Assembly: GCA_005877775.1 (NCBI GenBank)
Contig: VBOJ01000017.1
Coordinates: 1-44,017, forward strand
Source: Nitrospirota bacterium
Lineage (GTDB): Bacteria; Nitrospirota; Nitrospiria; Nitrospirales; Nitrospiraceae
Length of the DNA: 44,017 bases
Reading direction: 5' to 3'
The notes beneath the pieces are model-generated. The model saw nothing but the letters and a program-made list of their open reading frames with translations. It was not told where the DNA came from and did no database searches. Below are positions 17,595-25,551 of the stretch, in pieces (within the stretch, counting starts at the first letter, position 1; each line of letters begins with the position of its first letter). A program made the position numbers and the translations under genes.

Positions 17595-17723
17595 GGTGGT
17601 GCGTCTCTTGCGTGGCACCGGGGACCCGTTGCGCCGGGACTGCAACGGGTGCCCTCCAGGATGCAATGGGTCCCGGTCTGTCGCGAAAGACCCGCCTGCC
17701 GAAGCCGTGCGGCGGGCAGGCGC
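17595..17723 (-). repeat. 129-bp composite repeat, copy B (inverted)
   Basis: Reverse complement of 15530-15658 with three differences. It starts 16 bases after the ATPase stop. It contains the hairpin ACCCGTTGC / GCAACGGGT and the half site GCAATGGGT. The same-looking translated product appears in the ORF track at both copies, which shows repeat DNA and not a shared gene. Confidence 0.9.
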
Positions 17724-17739
17724 GGGACGCGACGACGCG

Positions 17740-17798
17740 TATCAGCTATAAGCCCTAAGCTCTTCGACCTGTCCATCAGCCATCAGCCATAGGCTCAG
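17740..17798. repeat. Short-word array (agctata / gccatcagc type) before pyrD
   Basis: Words atcagctata, agccctaagc, gtccatcagc, catcagcc, ataggctc. Same family as 15451-15515 and 29870-30028. It ends seven bases before the pyrD start. Confidence 0.6.
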
Positions 17799-17804
17799 GA
17801 ACGT

Positions 17805-18731
17805 ATGGATCTCTCGACCACCATCGCGGGAGTTCGGTTTCCAAGCTGCTTCATGAACGCCGCGGGAGCCCGTTGCGTGACCGGGGACGAACTGGACGCG
17901 CTGGGTCGCTCTCGCTCCGCTGCGATCGTGACCAAGTCGATGACGCTCGCACCTCGCGACGGCAACCCTGAACCCAGATACTATGGCTTTCCGGCTGGTT
18001 CCATCAACTCCATGGGGCTGCCCAACCTGGGTTACCTGGCCTACGCTCGTATCATCCCGGAACTCCGGAAATTCGGGAAGCCGATCATTGCCAGTGTGGC
18101 CGGCTTCAGCGAAGAGGACTTCGTGATCATCGCCAAGGTCATCAACGAAAGCCGGCCTGATCTGATCGAAGTCAATCTCTCCTGCCCCAATATTCCCGGG
18201 GAGCCGCAGATCGGCTATGACCCGGACGTCTCGGCGCGACTGCTGAAAAGGGTGCGGAACGTGGTGTCTGTGCCCATGGGCGTGAAGCTGCCTCCCTATT
18301 TTGATCCGGCCCATCAAGAACGGATGGCGCAGGTGCTGGAAGGAGTCGGCGTGCAGTTCCTCTCGCTGATCAATTCGGTAGGGAATGGTCTTGTCGTGAA
18401 TCCGGACGAGGAGCGCGTGGCGATCAAGCCGAAAGGCGGGTTCGGCGGACTGGGAGGCCCGCTGATCAAGCCGGTCGCCCTGGCCAACGTGCGCGCGTTT
18501 TGGAAGCTATTCGGCGGCCGGCTTCCGATCATCGGAGTCGGCGGCGTGGTCAACGGGACAGATGCCTTTGAGCATTTCCTGTGCGGGGCCTCGGCGGTGC
18601 AGGTCGGGACAGCACTGGTTGAAGAAGGGCTGGGGGTGTTCGAACGGTTGGAGAACGAACTCGCGATGCTGCTGGCCCGGAAAGGGTACGCGTCTCCCTT
18701 AGCCTGCCGTGGGAACCTGAAGGAACTCTGA
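17805..18731 (+). CDS. pyrD: Dihydroorotate dehydrogenase, class 1A type
   Basis: FMN enzyme that oxidises dihydroorotate to orotate in pyrimidine synthesis; class 1A members are cytosolic and use fumarate. 308 residues, the expected length. Diagnostic blocks: TKSMTLAPRDGNPEPR, INSMGLPN, VNLSCPNIPGEPQ with catalytic Cys 127, GVKLPPYFD, INSVGNGLVV, KGGFGGLGGPLIKPVALANV and the FMN phosphate site GVGGVVNGTDAFEHFLCGAS. AGGA precedes the ATG. The class 1A assignment is from motif appearance, and a related flavin dehydrogenase cannot be excluded. Convergent with the LuxR-type gene. Confidence 0.9.
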   Translation: MDLSTTIAGVRFPSCFMNAAGARCVTGDELDALGRSRSAAIVTKSMTLAPRDGNPEPRYYGFPAGSINSMGLPNLGYLAYARIIPELRKFGKPIIASVAGFSEEDFVIIAKVINESRPDLIEVNLSCPNIPGEPQIGYDPDVSARLLKRVRNVVSVPMGVKLPPYFDPAHQERMAQVLEGVGVQFLSLINSVGNGLVVNPDEERVAIKPKGGFGGLGGPLIKPVALANVRAFWKLFGGRLPIIGVGGVVNGTDAFEHFLCGASAVQVGTALVEEGLGVFERLENELAMLLARKGYASPLACRGNLKEL

Positions 18732-18736
18732 GGCTG

Positions 18737-18997
18737 CTATCGTGAGGCGAAGCTTTTGGGTAAGAGGCGCAGGAGCAGGGCCTGACGCAGGAGTTGAGCC
18801 ACGTTTCGCACTTTCAGGCGTCGCATCAAATTGAACCGGTGTACCTCGACGGTCCTGACGCTGATCGCAAGCTGTTGAGCAATTTCGCGATTTGTGAGTC
18901 CCTGCGCGACCAGGCGAAGAATCTCTTTCTGACGCGGCGTCAAGCTCCGGCTTGCGTTGCCCTTCACTGCAAGACGTCCTTTCTGTGAACTCCGCAT
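18737..18997 (-). CDS. Single-domain LuxR/GerE-type DNA-binding protein
   Basis: 86 residues. Almost the whole protein is one LuxR-type HTH: LTPRQKEILRLVAQGLTNREIAQQLAISVRTVEVHRFNLMRRL. There is no receiver, PAS or autoinducer domain. It may act alone, as GerE does, or be modulated by partners. A basic N-terminal tail precedes the domain. It is divergent from the permease gene, and the 142-base space between is a plausible site for mutual control. Confidence 0.88.
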   Translation of the reverse strand: MRSSQKGRLAVKGNASRSLTPRQKEILRLVAQGLTNREIAQQLAISVRTVEVHRFNLMRRLKVRNVAQLLRQALLLRLLPKSFASR

Positions 18998-19139
18998 GGT
19001 GTTTGATCCGGCCTGTGGTTGGTCTTTTGTGGCGAAGGCCTAGGCCTATGAGAAAACCCGACGACTGCCATACAGTCTAGCAGATACGCTTCCACTCTGT
19101 AAACTTATTCCTCTAAGCAGTTTCGTCAGGGGCTGACGG

Positions 19140-21755
19140 ATGCTTGAAGCGCTTCGTATCATCGGCCGATGTCACTTCATGGAGCGGCCCGTCCGCACCA
19201 CTCTTACTGTTTTGGGGATTGCCCTTGGTGTATCGGTGTCGGTTGCCATTCGGACGGCGAACGTTGATGTACTGAGGTCGTTCGAAGACACCGTCAATAT
19301 GGTGGCTGGTCGAGCAACCTTGCAAGTGTCCGGTGGGGAGCTCGGATTGGACGAGAACATTATCGCTGTTCTCAGAAGCCACCCCGATGTGGCCTCCGCC
19401 AGCCCGATTCTTCATCAGTCGGCCAAGGTGGTTGGTGGACCGAATGACGGTAAATCGCTGATCGTGATGGGACTCGATCTGCTTGAAGCACGCGAGGCCA
19501 AGGGACTCAGAGTCCGCGGCGACGGCCGTGACGACGTGCTACCCGTTGAGAGCCTGCTTGCGGCGGATACGATCTTTGTGGGAAAGCGGTTGGCTGCGGA
19601 ATGGGGACTCCAGGTGGGGACTGCTCTGGACCTCCTCGTCGGGATGCGCGCGCACCGCCTCGTGATCCGTGGCTTGCTTGAGTCTGAATCGGGACTCCCC
19701 TCGGCGTGGGAGCACATGGGGGTGATGGACATCGCGGCGGCACAGGCACTCTTAGGACTGGTAGGCCGACTGGACCGGATTGATCTTGTGACCGAGGCCG
19801 GCCGTCCTGTGGAGAAGGTCAGAGAAGAGTTGCAAGGGCTACTCCCATCGTCCTTGATGGTGCGCCGCCCTTCACACCGCAATGAACAGGTCGAACGGAT
19901 GGTGCGGGCCTTTCAACTGAATTTGGCGACATTGGGTGGGGTTGGACTGTTGGTCGGTCTTCTTCTCATCTATAACACGGTGTCTTTTGCGGTGGTTCAG
20001 CGTCGGCGCGAGATCGGAATTCTCCGTGCCCTGGGTATGTCGCGCCAAGGCATCAGCGTCCTGTTCTTAGGGGAGGCGGCGCTCATGGGTCTTCTCGGCG
20101 GTCTAGTCGGTAGTGAAGCCGGAGTCCTGCTGGCGCGCGCGCTGGTGACTGTTCTCAGTCGAACCGTCTCGGACCTCTACGTGCCCGTCGCGTCAACGTC
20201 CGACGGAGCTATGGTTGTGTCTCCTGGTTTATTGGTGAGCGGACTCGTGCTGGGCCTCGGAGTGTCTATGCTGGGTGCCATGGGTCCTGCCGGAGATGCG
20301 AGTCGGACGGCTCCCGCTCGGGCCCTGGCGCCCGGCGAGTACCAGGACAGTCAGGAACCGCGCGTCGCCCCGCTGGCCTGGGTCGGCTGTGGGTGCCTGG
20401 TCCTGGCCGGTGCGTTGGCCTTGCCGGGGCCGGTCCAGGAACTGCCGCTCTTCGGCTATGCGTCCGCGCTGTGTGTACTGCTCGGGTTGTCATTTCTGGC
20501 TCCTTCGGTTGTGCGCGGGGCCTGTGCACTCGTCCGTTTGAACCGAGAGCGGATGCAGACAGGGCGAGGCATTGGCATGCTCGGTCGCATCGCCATCGAG
20601 CAGACTGGGCGCGCGCCGGGGCGCGCCGCCGTCACGGTCTCGGCGCTGATGATCGGGATCGCCATCATGATGGGCGTGGGGATCATGATCCAAAGTTTCC
20701 GCCACACCGTGGAGATCTGGATTCATCAAACCATCATGGCCGATCTGGTTGTCGCGCCGACCGCTTGGCCTCAGGAGGACGAAAGCGGAATGCTGGCGAA
20801 GCGAGTGCCACGGTCATGGGCTGGGGCCATCGCGTCGGTTCCCGGCGTCGCAGCGGCCGACACCTACCGTCAGTTGACCATCGAGATCAAGGGGCGGCCG
20901 CTGTCGCTCGTTTCGCGAAACCTGCGCCTGCACGCGGAACGCAGCCGTTACCTGTTTGTCGCCGGAGACTCTGCCGCGACTTTACACCGGACGGTCGCTG
21001 CCGGCGGCGTGATTGTCTCCGAGGTGTTGGCGGAGACGTTGGGCGTCGGCCAGGGCGACACACTCACCTTAATGACGCCATCAGGCGAACAGCCGTTCCC
21101 GGTGATGGGGGTGTTTTACGACTATGCCACCGACGGGGGGAAAGTCGTGCTGGATCACACCCTCTATCGCCGACTCTGGCAGGACGATACGGTCACGGTG
21201 ATTCCGGTCTATGTGGAGTCTGGAGCTGATCTTGGTGTGGTGAGGCGCCAAATTGCCGAACGTATACGAGCTGGACTGGGGCAAGAAGTGCCTCTGGTCG
21301 TGATCAGCAACGCGGAGTTGAAGGCAGAGATTCTGGCCATCTTCGACCGGACCTTTACGATCACCTATGCGCTCGAGTTTATTGCGGTCGTGATCGCGTT
21401 GCTGGGCATCGTGAATACGCTGCTGACCTCGGTCCTGGAGCGGCAACGGGATCTGGCCACCCTGCGGGCGGTCGGTGCGAGTGCACAGCAGATCAGACGA
21501 CTGGTGCTGTGGGAGGCCTGTTACCTTGGTCTGTTGGGCGCGGCGATGGGGGTGGTCGGGGGAGTGCTTCTCTCCGTGCTGTTGATTGAAGTGATCAACA
21601 AGCAATCTTTTGGTTGGACCATTCAGTTTCAGCTTCCCGGCAGGCTGTTCCTCGAAGCGGTGGGGCTTGCCCTGGCAACGGCACTCGCCGCCGGCTACCT
21701 GCCGGCTCGCTGGGCCGCCAAGCAGCCGGTTGTCGATGGTCTTCGCTATGAATGA
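19140..21755 (+). CDS. YbbP-like ABC transporter permease with two FtsX domains
   Basis: 871 residues. About ten membrane segments: one at residues 20-40, three at about 255-375, two in the middle, one at about 490-515, and three C-terminal. Two MacB-like periplasmic domains lie between. The second FtsX core carries GIVNTLLTSVLERQRDLATLRAVGAS and the end is AAKQPVVDGLRYE; the first reads YNTVSFAVVQRRREIGILRALG. This matches the long permeases paired with LolD/YbbA ATPases. GGGG lies 8 bases before the ATG. The likely ATPase is at 16907. Substrate unknown. Confidence 0.88.
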   Translation: MLEALRIIGRCHFMERPVRTTLTVLGIALGVSVSVAIRTANVDVLRSFEDTVNMVAGRATLQVSGGELGLDENIIAVLRSHPDVASASPILHQSAKVVGGPNDGKSLIVMGLDLLEAREAKGLRVRGDGRDDVLPVESLLAADTIFVGKRLAAEWGLQVGTALDLLVGMRAHRLVIRGLLESESGLPSAWEHMGVMDIAAAQALLGLVGRLDRIDLVTEAGRPVEKVREELQGLLPSSLMVRRPSHRNEQVERMVRAFQLNLATLGGVGLLVGLLLIYNTVSFAVVQRRREIGILRALGMSRQGISVLFLGEAALMGLLGGLVGSEAGVLLARALVTVLSRTVSDLYVPVASTSDGAMVVSPGLLVSGLVLGLGVSMLGAMGPAGDASRTAPARALAPGEYQDSQEPRVAPLAWVGCGCLVLAGALALPGPVQELPLFGYASALCVLLGLSFLAPSVVRGACALVRLNRERMQTGRGIGMLGRIAIEQTGRAPGRAAVTVSALMIGIAIMMGVGIMIQSFRHTVEIWIHQTIMADLVVAPTAWPQEDESGMLAKRVPRSWAGAIASVPGVAAADTYRQLTIEIKGRPLSLVSRNLRLHAERSRYLFVAGDSAATLHRTVAAGGVIVSEVLAETLGVGQGDTLTLMTPSGEQPFPVMGVFYDYATDGGKVVLDHTLYRRLWQDDTVTVIPVYVESGADLGVVRRQIAERIRAGLGQEVPLVVISNAELKAEILAIFDRTFTITYALEFIAVVIALLGIVNTLLTSVLERQRDLATLRAVGASAQQIRRLVLWEACYLGLLGAAMGVVGGVLLSVLLIEVINKQSFGWTIQFQLPGRLFLEAVGLALATALAAGYLPARWAAKQPVVDGLRYE

Positions 21756-21757
21756 CC

Positions 21758-21778
21758 GACGACCAGGAGGTCGTCTTT
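21758..21778 (+). terminator. Weak intrinsic terminator after the YbbP-like permease
   Basis: GACGACC / GGTCGTC with a four-base AGGA loop and TTT, three bases after the stop codon. The T-run is short. Confidence 0.45.
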
Positions 21779-21921
21779 CGTGAGGCGTAAGGGGTGAGGG
21801 GAGCGTTCAGCGCATGCTGTGTCATCGCGTCTGTCGCGAAAGACCGGGACCCATTGCATCCTGGAGCAATGGGTGCCCCACGAAAGACGCATTCTGGCGC
21901 CTGACGCCTCACGCCTCACGG
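21779..21921. repeat. Composite repeat: gtgaggc word arms, GCGTCT word and ACCCATTGC hairpin, reaching into bioB
   Basis: Left arm gtgaggcgtaaggggtgagg, then gcgtctgtcgcg, then hairpin ACCCATTGC / GCAATGGGT (21849-21874) with an eight-base loop, then right arm gcgcctgacgcctcacgcctc. The right arm crosses the bioB stop codon: the last residues REA and the TGA of bioB are written in the array word. It fills the gap between two convergent genes. Confidence 0.8.
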
Positions 21922-22904
21922 AGTTGGTAGTCGACTTCGAGTTCGAACCCCAGGTCCGAGATCAGGTTCCAGACGTCGCGGGCTGGTTGTCCGGGAGTGG
22001 TGAGATAGCCGCCGACGAACAGGGAATCAGCAGCGTACAGGGCCAGCGGTTGCAGCGTTCGGAGGTTGAACTCCCGTCCCCCCGCGATTCGAATTTCAGT
22101 GCGGGGATGGAGGAACCGAAAGAGGCAGAGCACCTTGAGGCATCGCTGCGGCGTGAGGTGCTGGCAGTGCTCCAGGGGAGTCCCCGGAACGGGATGCAGT
22201 GTGTTGAGCGGAATCGAGTCCGGTTTTACCTCTCGAAGCGCCATGGCAAGCTCGATGACGTCGTCGTCGCTCTCGCCCATGCCGATAATGCCGCCGGAGC
22301 AGATTTCCAGGCCGGCCGCCCTGGCATGGCCGATAGTCGTCAGCCGGTCCCGGAACGTATGGGTCGTGCAAATCACCGGATGATAGGCCTCGCTGGTGTT
22401 GAGATTGTGATTGATGCGATCAACGCCCGCCGATTTCAGCCTTCTGGCTTGCTCCTCGTTCAAGAGCCCGAGTGAGCAGCAGACCTGGATCGGCACCTCC
22501 TGCTTGATGGCCCGCACCGCATCGGCAATCTCGGCGATTTCTCGGTCAAGGGGGCTCCGGCCGCTGATAACGATGCAGTAGCGCTGGGCCTTGGCTGCGG
22601 CGGCTCGCCTGGCTCCTTCCAGCATCTGCTCCGGAGGCAGGAGGCCATACCGTTCGATCGCGGCGGTGGAGACCGCGGATTGGGAGCAGTAATGACAGTC
22701 CTCCTGGCACGCCCCGCTCTTGGCATTGAGCAGCATCTGCAGTCTGACTTTTCTTCCGAAATAGCGCGCTCGAACTTTGAAGGCAGCGTCCAACAGTTCA
22801 AGCAGTCGGTCATCCGGCGCCCCGAGCACGGCCAAACACTCATCGCGCGTCAACGCTTCGTCGAGGAGGGCTCTCTCTGCCAGCACCTGAAAGTCCGTCA
22901 TCAT
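21909..22904 (-). CDS. bioB: Biotin synthase BioB
   Basis: Radical-SAM enzyme inserting sulfur into dethiobiotin. The radical-SAM cluster motif is GACQEDCHYCSQS. Further family blocks: YCIVISGRSP, VCCSLGLLNEEQ, DRINHNLNTSEAYHP and CSGGIIGMGE. The C-terminal part has the IAGGREFNLRTLQPLAL equivalent of the AGR motif. I start at the ATG pair at 22904/22901, preceded by GGAGAGAG; the ORF-track N terminus upstream is intergenic translation. At 331 residues it has family length. Last gene of the long minus-strand operon. No other biotin genes are in the window. The stop codon lies within a repeat array. Confidence 0.95.
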   Translation of the reverse strand: MMTDFQVLAERALLDEALTRDECLAVLGAPDDRLLELLDAAFKVRARYFGRKVRLQMLLNAKSGACQEDCHYCSQSAVSTAAIERYGLLPPEQMLEGARRAAAAKAQRYCIVISGRSPLDREIAEIADAVRAIKQEVPIQVCCSLGLLNEEQARRLKSAGVDRINHNLNTSEAYHPVICTTHTFRDRLTTIGHARAAGLEICSGGIIGMGESDDDVIELAMALREVKPDSIPLNTLHPVPGTPLEHCQHLTPQRCLKVLCLFRFLHPRTEIRIAGGREFNLRTLQPLALYAADSLFVGGYLTTPGQPARDVWNLISDLGFELEVDYQLREA

Positions 22905-22931
22905 CTCTCTCCGTTCTGCTCGTCTCGTTGT

Positions 22932-22965
22932 CCCATTGCCTAGTGCCTCTCGCCTCGTGCCTTCC
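22932..22965. repeat. Short-word array (gcct type) between the lapAB-like gene and bioB
   Basis: Words ttgcct, agtgcct, ctcgcct, cgtgcct at 6-7 base spacing, immediately after the upstream gene's stop on the minus strand. One arm only. Confidence 0.5.
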
Positions 22966-24366
22966 CTAGACGGTTTCGTACGGTGAGGCGATGCCCTGGT
23001 ACGGAATGGATCGAGCGCGTGAAGCCTCGCCGTTGCCCTGGGATTCCGGGCTGGCGGTGTCCAGCCAGGGGAGCGCCACATAGGTGTTCCACAGTCCGCA
23101 ACGCCGGCATCGGCCAGACCACTCGCGAGACTCGTCGCGGCAATTGGTGCAGAGATAGGGCACCACGACGCGCTTTTTGAACCCCAACGCCTTCTTGAGC
23201 TCTTCGACGGCCTGCTCCATCAGTTGCTTCCGCAGATAGAGGTTGGCCATGATCTTGTGATAATCCGCCATCTGATCCTGAGGTCCCTCAAGGGTCGAGA
23301 GAAGGTCGAATGCTTCGTCAATCATCTCCAGCCGGTAGTAGAGTTTTCCCAGATAGAATTGCAAAACGGGGTTCTGCGGATCCCGTTGGACGGCTTCCTG
23401 GTAGACTCGGATAATTTCCCCTGGTTCTGCGGAGTCCAGGTAGAGCTCCTCCAGCCGGTGGAGGATAATCACGTTTCCAGTCTTGCGATAGACCTTTTCA
23501 AGAATCTCCGCCGCGTTCTTCGTCTTGCCCTCGCGAATGAGGATCTCGCCCAGGCCGATGTACGCGGGCAGGAAGGTTCTGTCTCGTTTGATGGCTCCGC
23601 GGAAATAGCGGCGGGCCTTTTCCGGGTGTCCCCGCTCAAGGAGTTGCCGACCGACCTCGTAGGTGATTCCGACCAGCAGGCTCGCCTCGGCGCGCCGATC
23701 TTGGTCGGAAAGATTGGCTTTCACCAAGCGGTGCTGGATTTCCAGCGCGTCGCTCCATTGCTCCAGTCGGATGAACAGGTCGCGCTTGCGCATTGATGCC
23801 GTCAGATTGGCCTGGTCCAGGTTGAGGATATCCTGAAGCGTCTGCAGGGCTTCTTCGAACCGTTTGGCCCCTTCCAGGTCTTTCGCCAGCTCCAGGAGCA
23901 CCTCGACGTTCCGCTCTTCGAGCCGGCGCGCGCTTCGATGGAGCCGGATCGCCTCCGCATAGTTCTTTTCAGCCCGGTAGATGTTGCCAAGCCAGAGCAA
24001 CGAGTCGATGCGGTTGGGATCAAGCGCCAGCGCCTTTCGGAACAGGCCGATCGCCTCGGCGGTCCGCTTCGACAGGAACGCGTGGGTCCCCTCACGATGC
24101 AAGGCATCGACCTTCTCCTCCCGCCGGCGCAGCCTGGTATGCCGCCAGTTTGCGATCAGGTGTTTCGTCTCGCGCACTCCGACCAGCAATGTGACGATCA
24201 GCGCGCCGGTTGCCATCGAGAGGAGGACCAGAGAGACGGGGCTGAGGTCAACGCTGGAAGTCGGGCCTGTCCTGATGCTGATTTCCCCGGGATTCAGCTC
24301 GTGGAAGTACCCATAAATAAAACTGGCCACGATGACCAGAAATACTGTCAGCAGAAACCGGAGCAT
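22966..24366 (-). CDS. lapB: LapA-LapB fusion: membrane-anchored TPR protein with C-terminal zinc ribbon
   Basis: 466 residues. Residues 1-75 hold two membrane segments (FLLTVFLVIVASFIYGYF and SPVSLVLLSMATGALIVTLLV) in the LapA/DUF1049 arrangement. Then come about eight TPR-like repeats (about 85-390) and a rubredoxin-like ribbon YLCTNCRDES...WSGRCRRCGLW (CxxC, CxxC). In E. coli LapA and LapB (YciM) are separate proteins that control lipopolysaccharide synthesis through FtsH-dependent LpxC turnover. The fused form suggests the same job, by inference. The Shine-Dalgarno is GGAGGGAG. The C-terminal ~40 residues after the ribbon look disordered. In operon with rsfS and bioB. Confidence 0.85.
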   Translation of the reverse strand: MLRFLLTVFLVIVASFIYGYFHELNPGEISIRTGPTSSVDLSPVSLVLLSMATGALIVTLLVGVRETKHLIANWRHTRLRRREEKVDALHREGTHAFLSKRTAEAIGLFRKALALDPNRIDSLLWLGNIYRAEKNYAEAIRLHRSARRLEERNVEVLLELAKDLEGAKRFEEALQTLQDILNLDQANLTASMRKRDLFIRLEQWSDALEIQHRLVKANLSDQDRRAEASLLVGITYEVGRQLLERGHPEKARRYFRGAIKRDRTFLPAYIGLGEILIREGKTKNAAEILEKVYRKTGNVIILHRLEELYLDSAEPGEIIRVYQEAVQRDPQNPVLQFYLGKLYYRLEMIDEAFDLLSTLEGPQDQMADYHKIMANLYLRKQLMEQAVEELKKALGFKKRVVVPYLCTNCRDESREWSGRCRRCGLWNTYVALPWLDTASPESQGNGEASRARSIPYQGIASPYETV

Positions 24367-24369
24367 GCC

Positions 24370-24792
24370 CTATCTCCCTCCTCGCGCCCGCGCGGAGCGA
24401 GTTTTGGTCGGACGCAGAGAAGCCACCGCGGAAGTGGACAGTTGTGTCGGTAATCGCACCCGCTTCGCGTCCCCCCACAATTTCTCCAGCCCGTAATGGT
24501 GACGAATGTCGGTTAGGAACACGTGGACCACGACATCACCGAAATCCATCAGTATCCAATTCGCGGTCGAGGCGCCCTCAATGCTGAGGGGAGAGACGCG
24601 CTGGGTGGCAAGCACGCCGTCGATGTAGTCGGCGATGGCCCGGACCTGCCGCTCGGATTCACCGGAGCATAGGACCAGATAATCGGCGACGGAGGTCAAC
24701 TTGGCGACAGAGAGGATCAGGACGTCGTGCGCTTTCTTCTCGAGGGACGCCCTGGCGATGGCAAGGGCTTTCGCCTTTGACTCCAGTGTGAT
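24370..24792 (-). CDS. rsfS: Ribosomal silencing factor RsfS
   Basis: Binds ribosomal protein L14 and blocks subunit joining in starvation. The conserved core KAHDVLILSVAKLTSVADYLVLCSGES, followed by NWILMDFGDVVVHVF and YGLEKLWGDA, is complete. The ORF track begins at a TTG inside the domain (24699), which cannot be the true start because 31 upstream codons match the family (LESKAKALAIARASLEKKA). No ATG, GTG or TTG exists upstream in frame. AAAGGAG lies six bases before an ATC (24792); ATA at 24798 and CTG at 24786 are alternatives. So a rare start codon is likely. It follows nadD directly, and the C terminus is basic. Confidence 0.85.
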   Translation of the reverse strand: MTLESKAKALAIARASLEKKAHDVLILSVAKLTSVADYLVLCSGESERQVRAIADYIDGVLATQRVSPLSIEGASTANWILMDFGDVVVHVFLTDIRHHYGLEKLWGDAKRVRLPTQLSTSAVASLRPTKTRSARARGGR

Positions 24793-24803
24793 CGGTATCT
24801 CCT

Positions 24804-25463
24804 TTAATATAAGCCAAAGCGGATTATATAGGATTCGACCGGGGCAGGCAACAGATCGGAGAGGCTGAGTCGGTTTTTCAGCCGGCGTCGGATCTCAGAA
24901 GCAGAGACGTCGCAGGGTGGGAGACGGAGCAGGGTGAGCCCGATGCCGTTCGGGATCGGGATGTCCAGGCGGTCTTGCATCCGGGCATCCAGCGCTGCGA
25001 GAGAGGCTCGTTCGATGGCGGGAAGAAGCGGCATGTGGCAGAGGGAGAGAAACTCAACGCCGGGGCGCGAGACGACGACAAAATGGCAGGACCGGAGGAG
25101 GTCCGGTGCCTGTCTCCAACTCGGCAACTCCAGAAACGCGTCAAGCCCGATGATGAAGAACAGCTCCGTCGCTGCTCCGTATTCTTCCTGGAGCGTATAA
25201 ACCGTGTCGATGGAGTACGACTTCGTGGCTTGTCGAACTTCCACGTCGGAAATCGCGAAGGAGGGGTCGGCTTCGATGGCACGGCGCACCATTTCGAACC
25301 GGTGTGTGGCTGGCGCCAGGGACTCCGACGGCTTGTGCGGGGGATCACCAGACGGAATGAAGACGACGCGATCGAGGCTGAGCCGATCCCGAGTCTGAAC
25401 CGCGATCGCGAGGTGGCAACGGTGAATGGGGTTGAACGTTCCGCCGAACAGGCCGATTTTCAT
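24804..25463 (-). CDS. nadD: Nicotinate-nucleotide adenylyltransferase NadD
   Basis: Converts nicotinate mononucleotide to deamido-NAD. 219 residues with the nucleotidyltransferase motif GGTFNPIHRCHL, PSGDPPHKP, SYSIDTVYTL, FIIGLDAF and the C-terminal SASEIRRRL (usually ISSTxIR). The ATG at 25463 is well supported by homology but has no Shine-Dalgarno: the bases in front are the gtgaggc repeat in reverse. Upstream gene proB ends 88 bases away. NadA at 1735 acts earlier in the same pathway. Confidence 0.94.
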   Translation of the reverse strand: MKIGLFGGTFNPIHRCHLAIAVQTRDRLSLDRVVFIPSGDPPHKPSESLAPATHRFEMVRRAIEADPSFAISDVEVRQATKSYSIDTVYTLQEEYGAATELFFIIGLDAFLELPSWRQAPDLLRSCHFVVVSRPGVEFLSLCHMPLLPAIERASLAALDARMQDRLDIPIPNGIGLTLLRLPPCDVSASEIRRRLKNRLSLSDLLPAPVESYIIRFGLY

Positions 25464-25551
25464 AAAGCGTGAGGCGTGAGGCGTAAGGTGTGAGGCGTGG
25501 GTGGGTCCATGGCGAAGGACATCACAACTTCAAAATCGCCAAATCACCAAA
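25464..25551. repeat. Short-word arrays (gtgaggc and caaatca types) between proB and nadD
   Basis: First block: gcgtgag gcgtgag gcgtaag gtgtgag gcgtggg. Second block, about 30 bases further: cttcaaaatc gccaaatc accaaatc acaaaatga. Together they fill the whole 88-base gap and touch the nadD start codon and the proB stop. Confidence 0.7.

Noticed and set aside
25464-25500. CRISPR-like spacing of gtgaggc repeats
   Set aside because: The units are 7 bases without spacers; no cas genes are present. The same holds for the other arrays.
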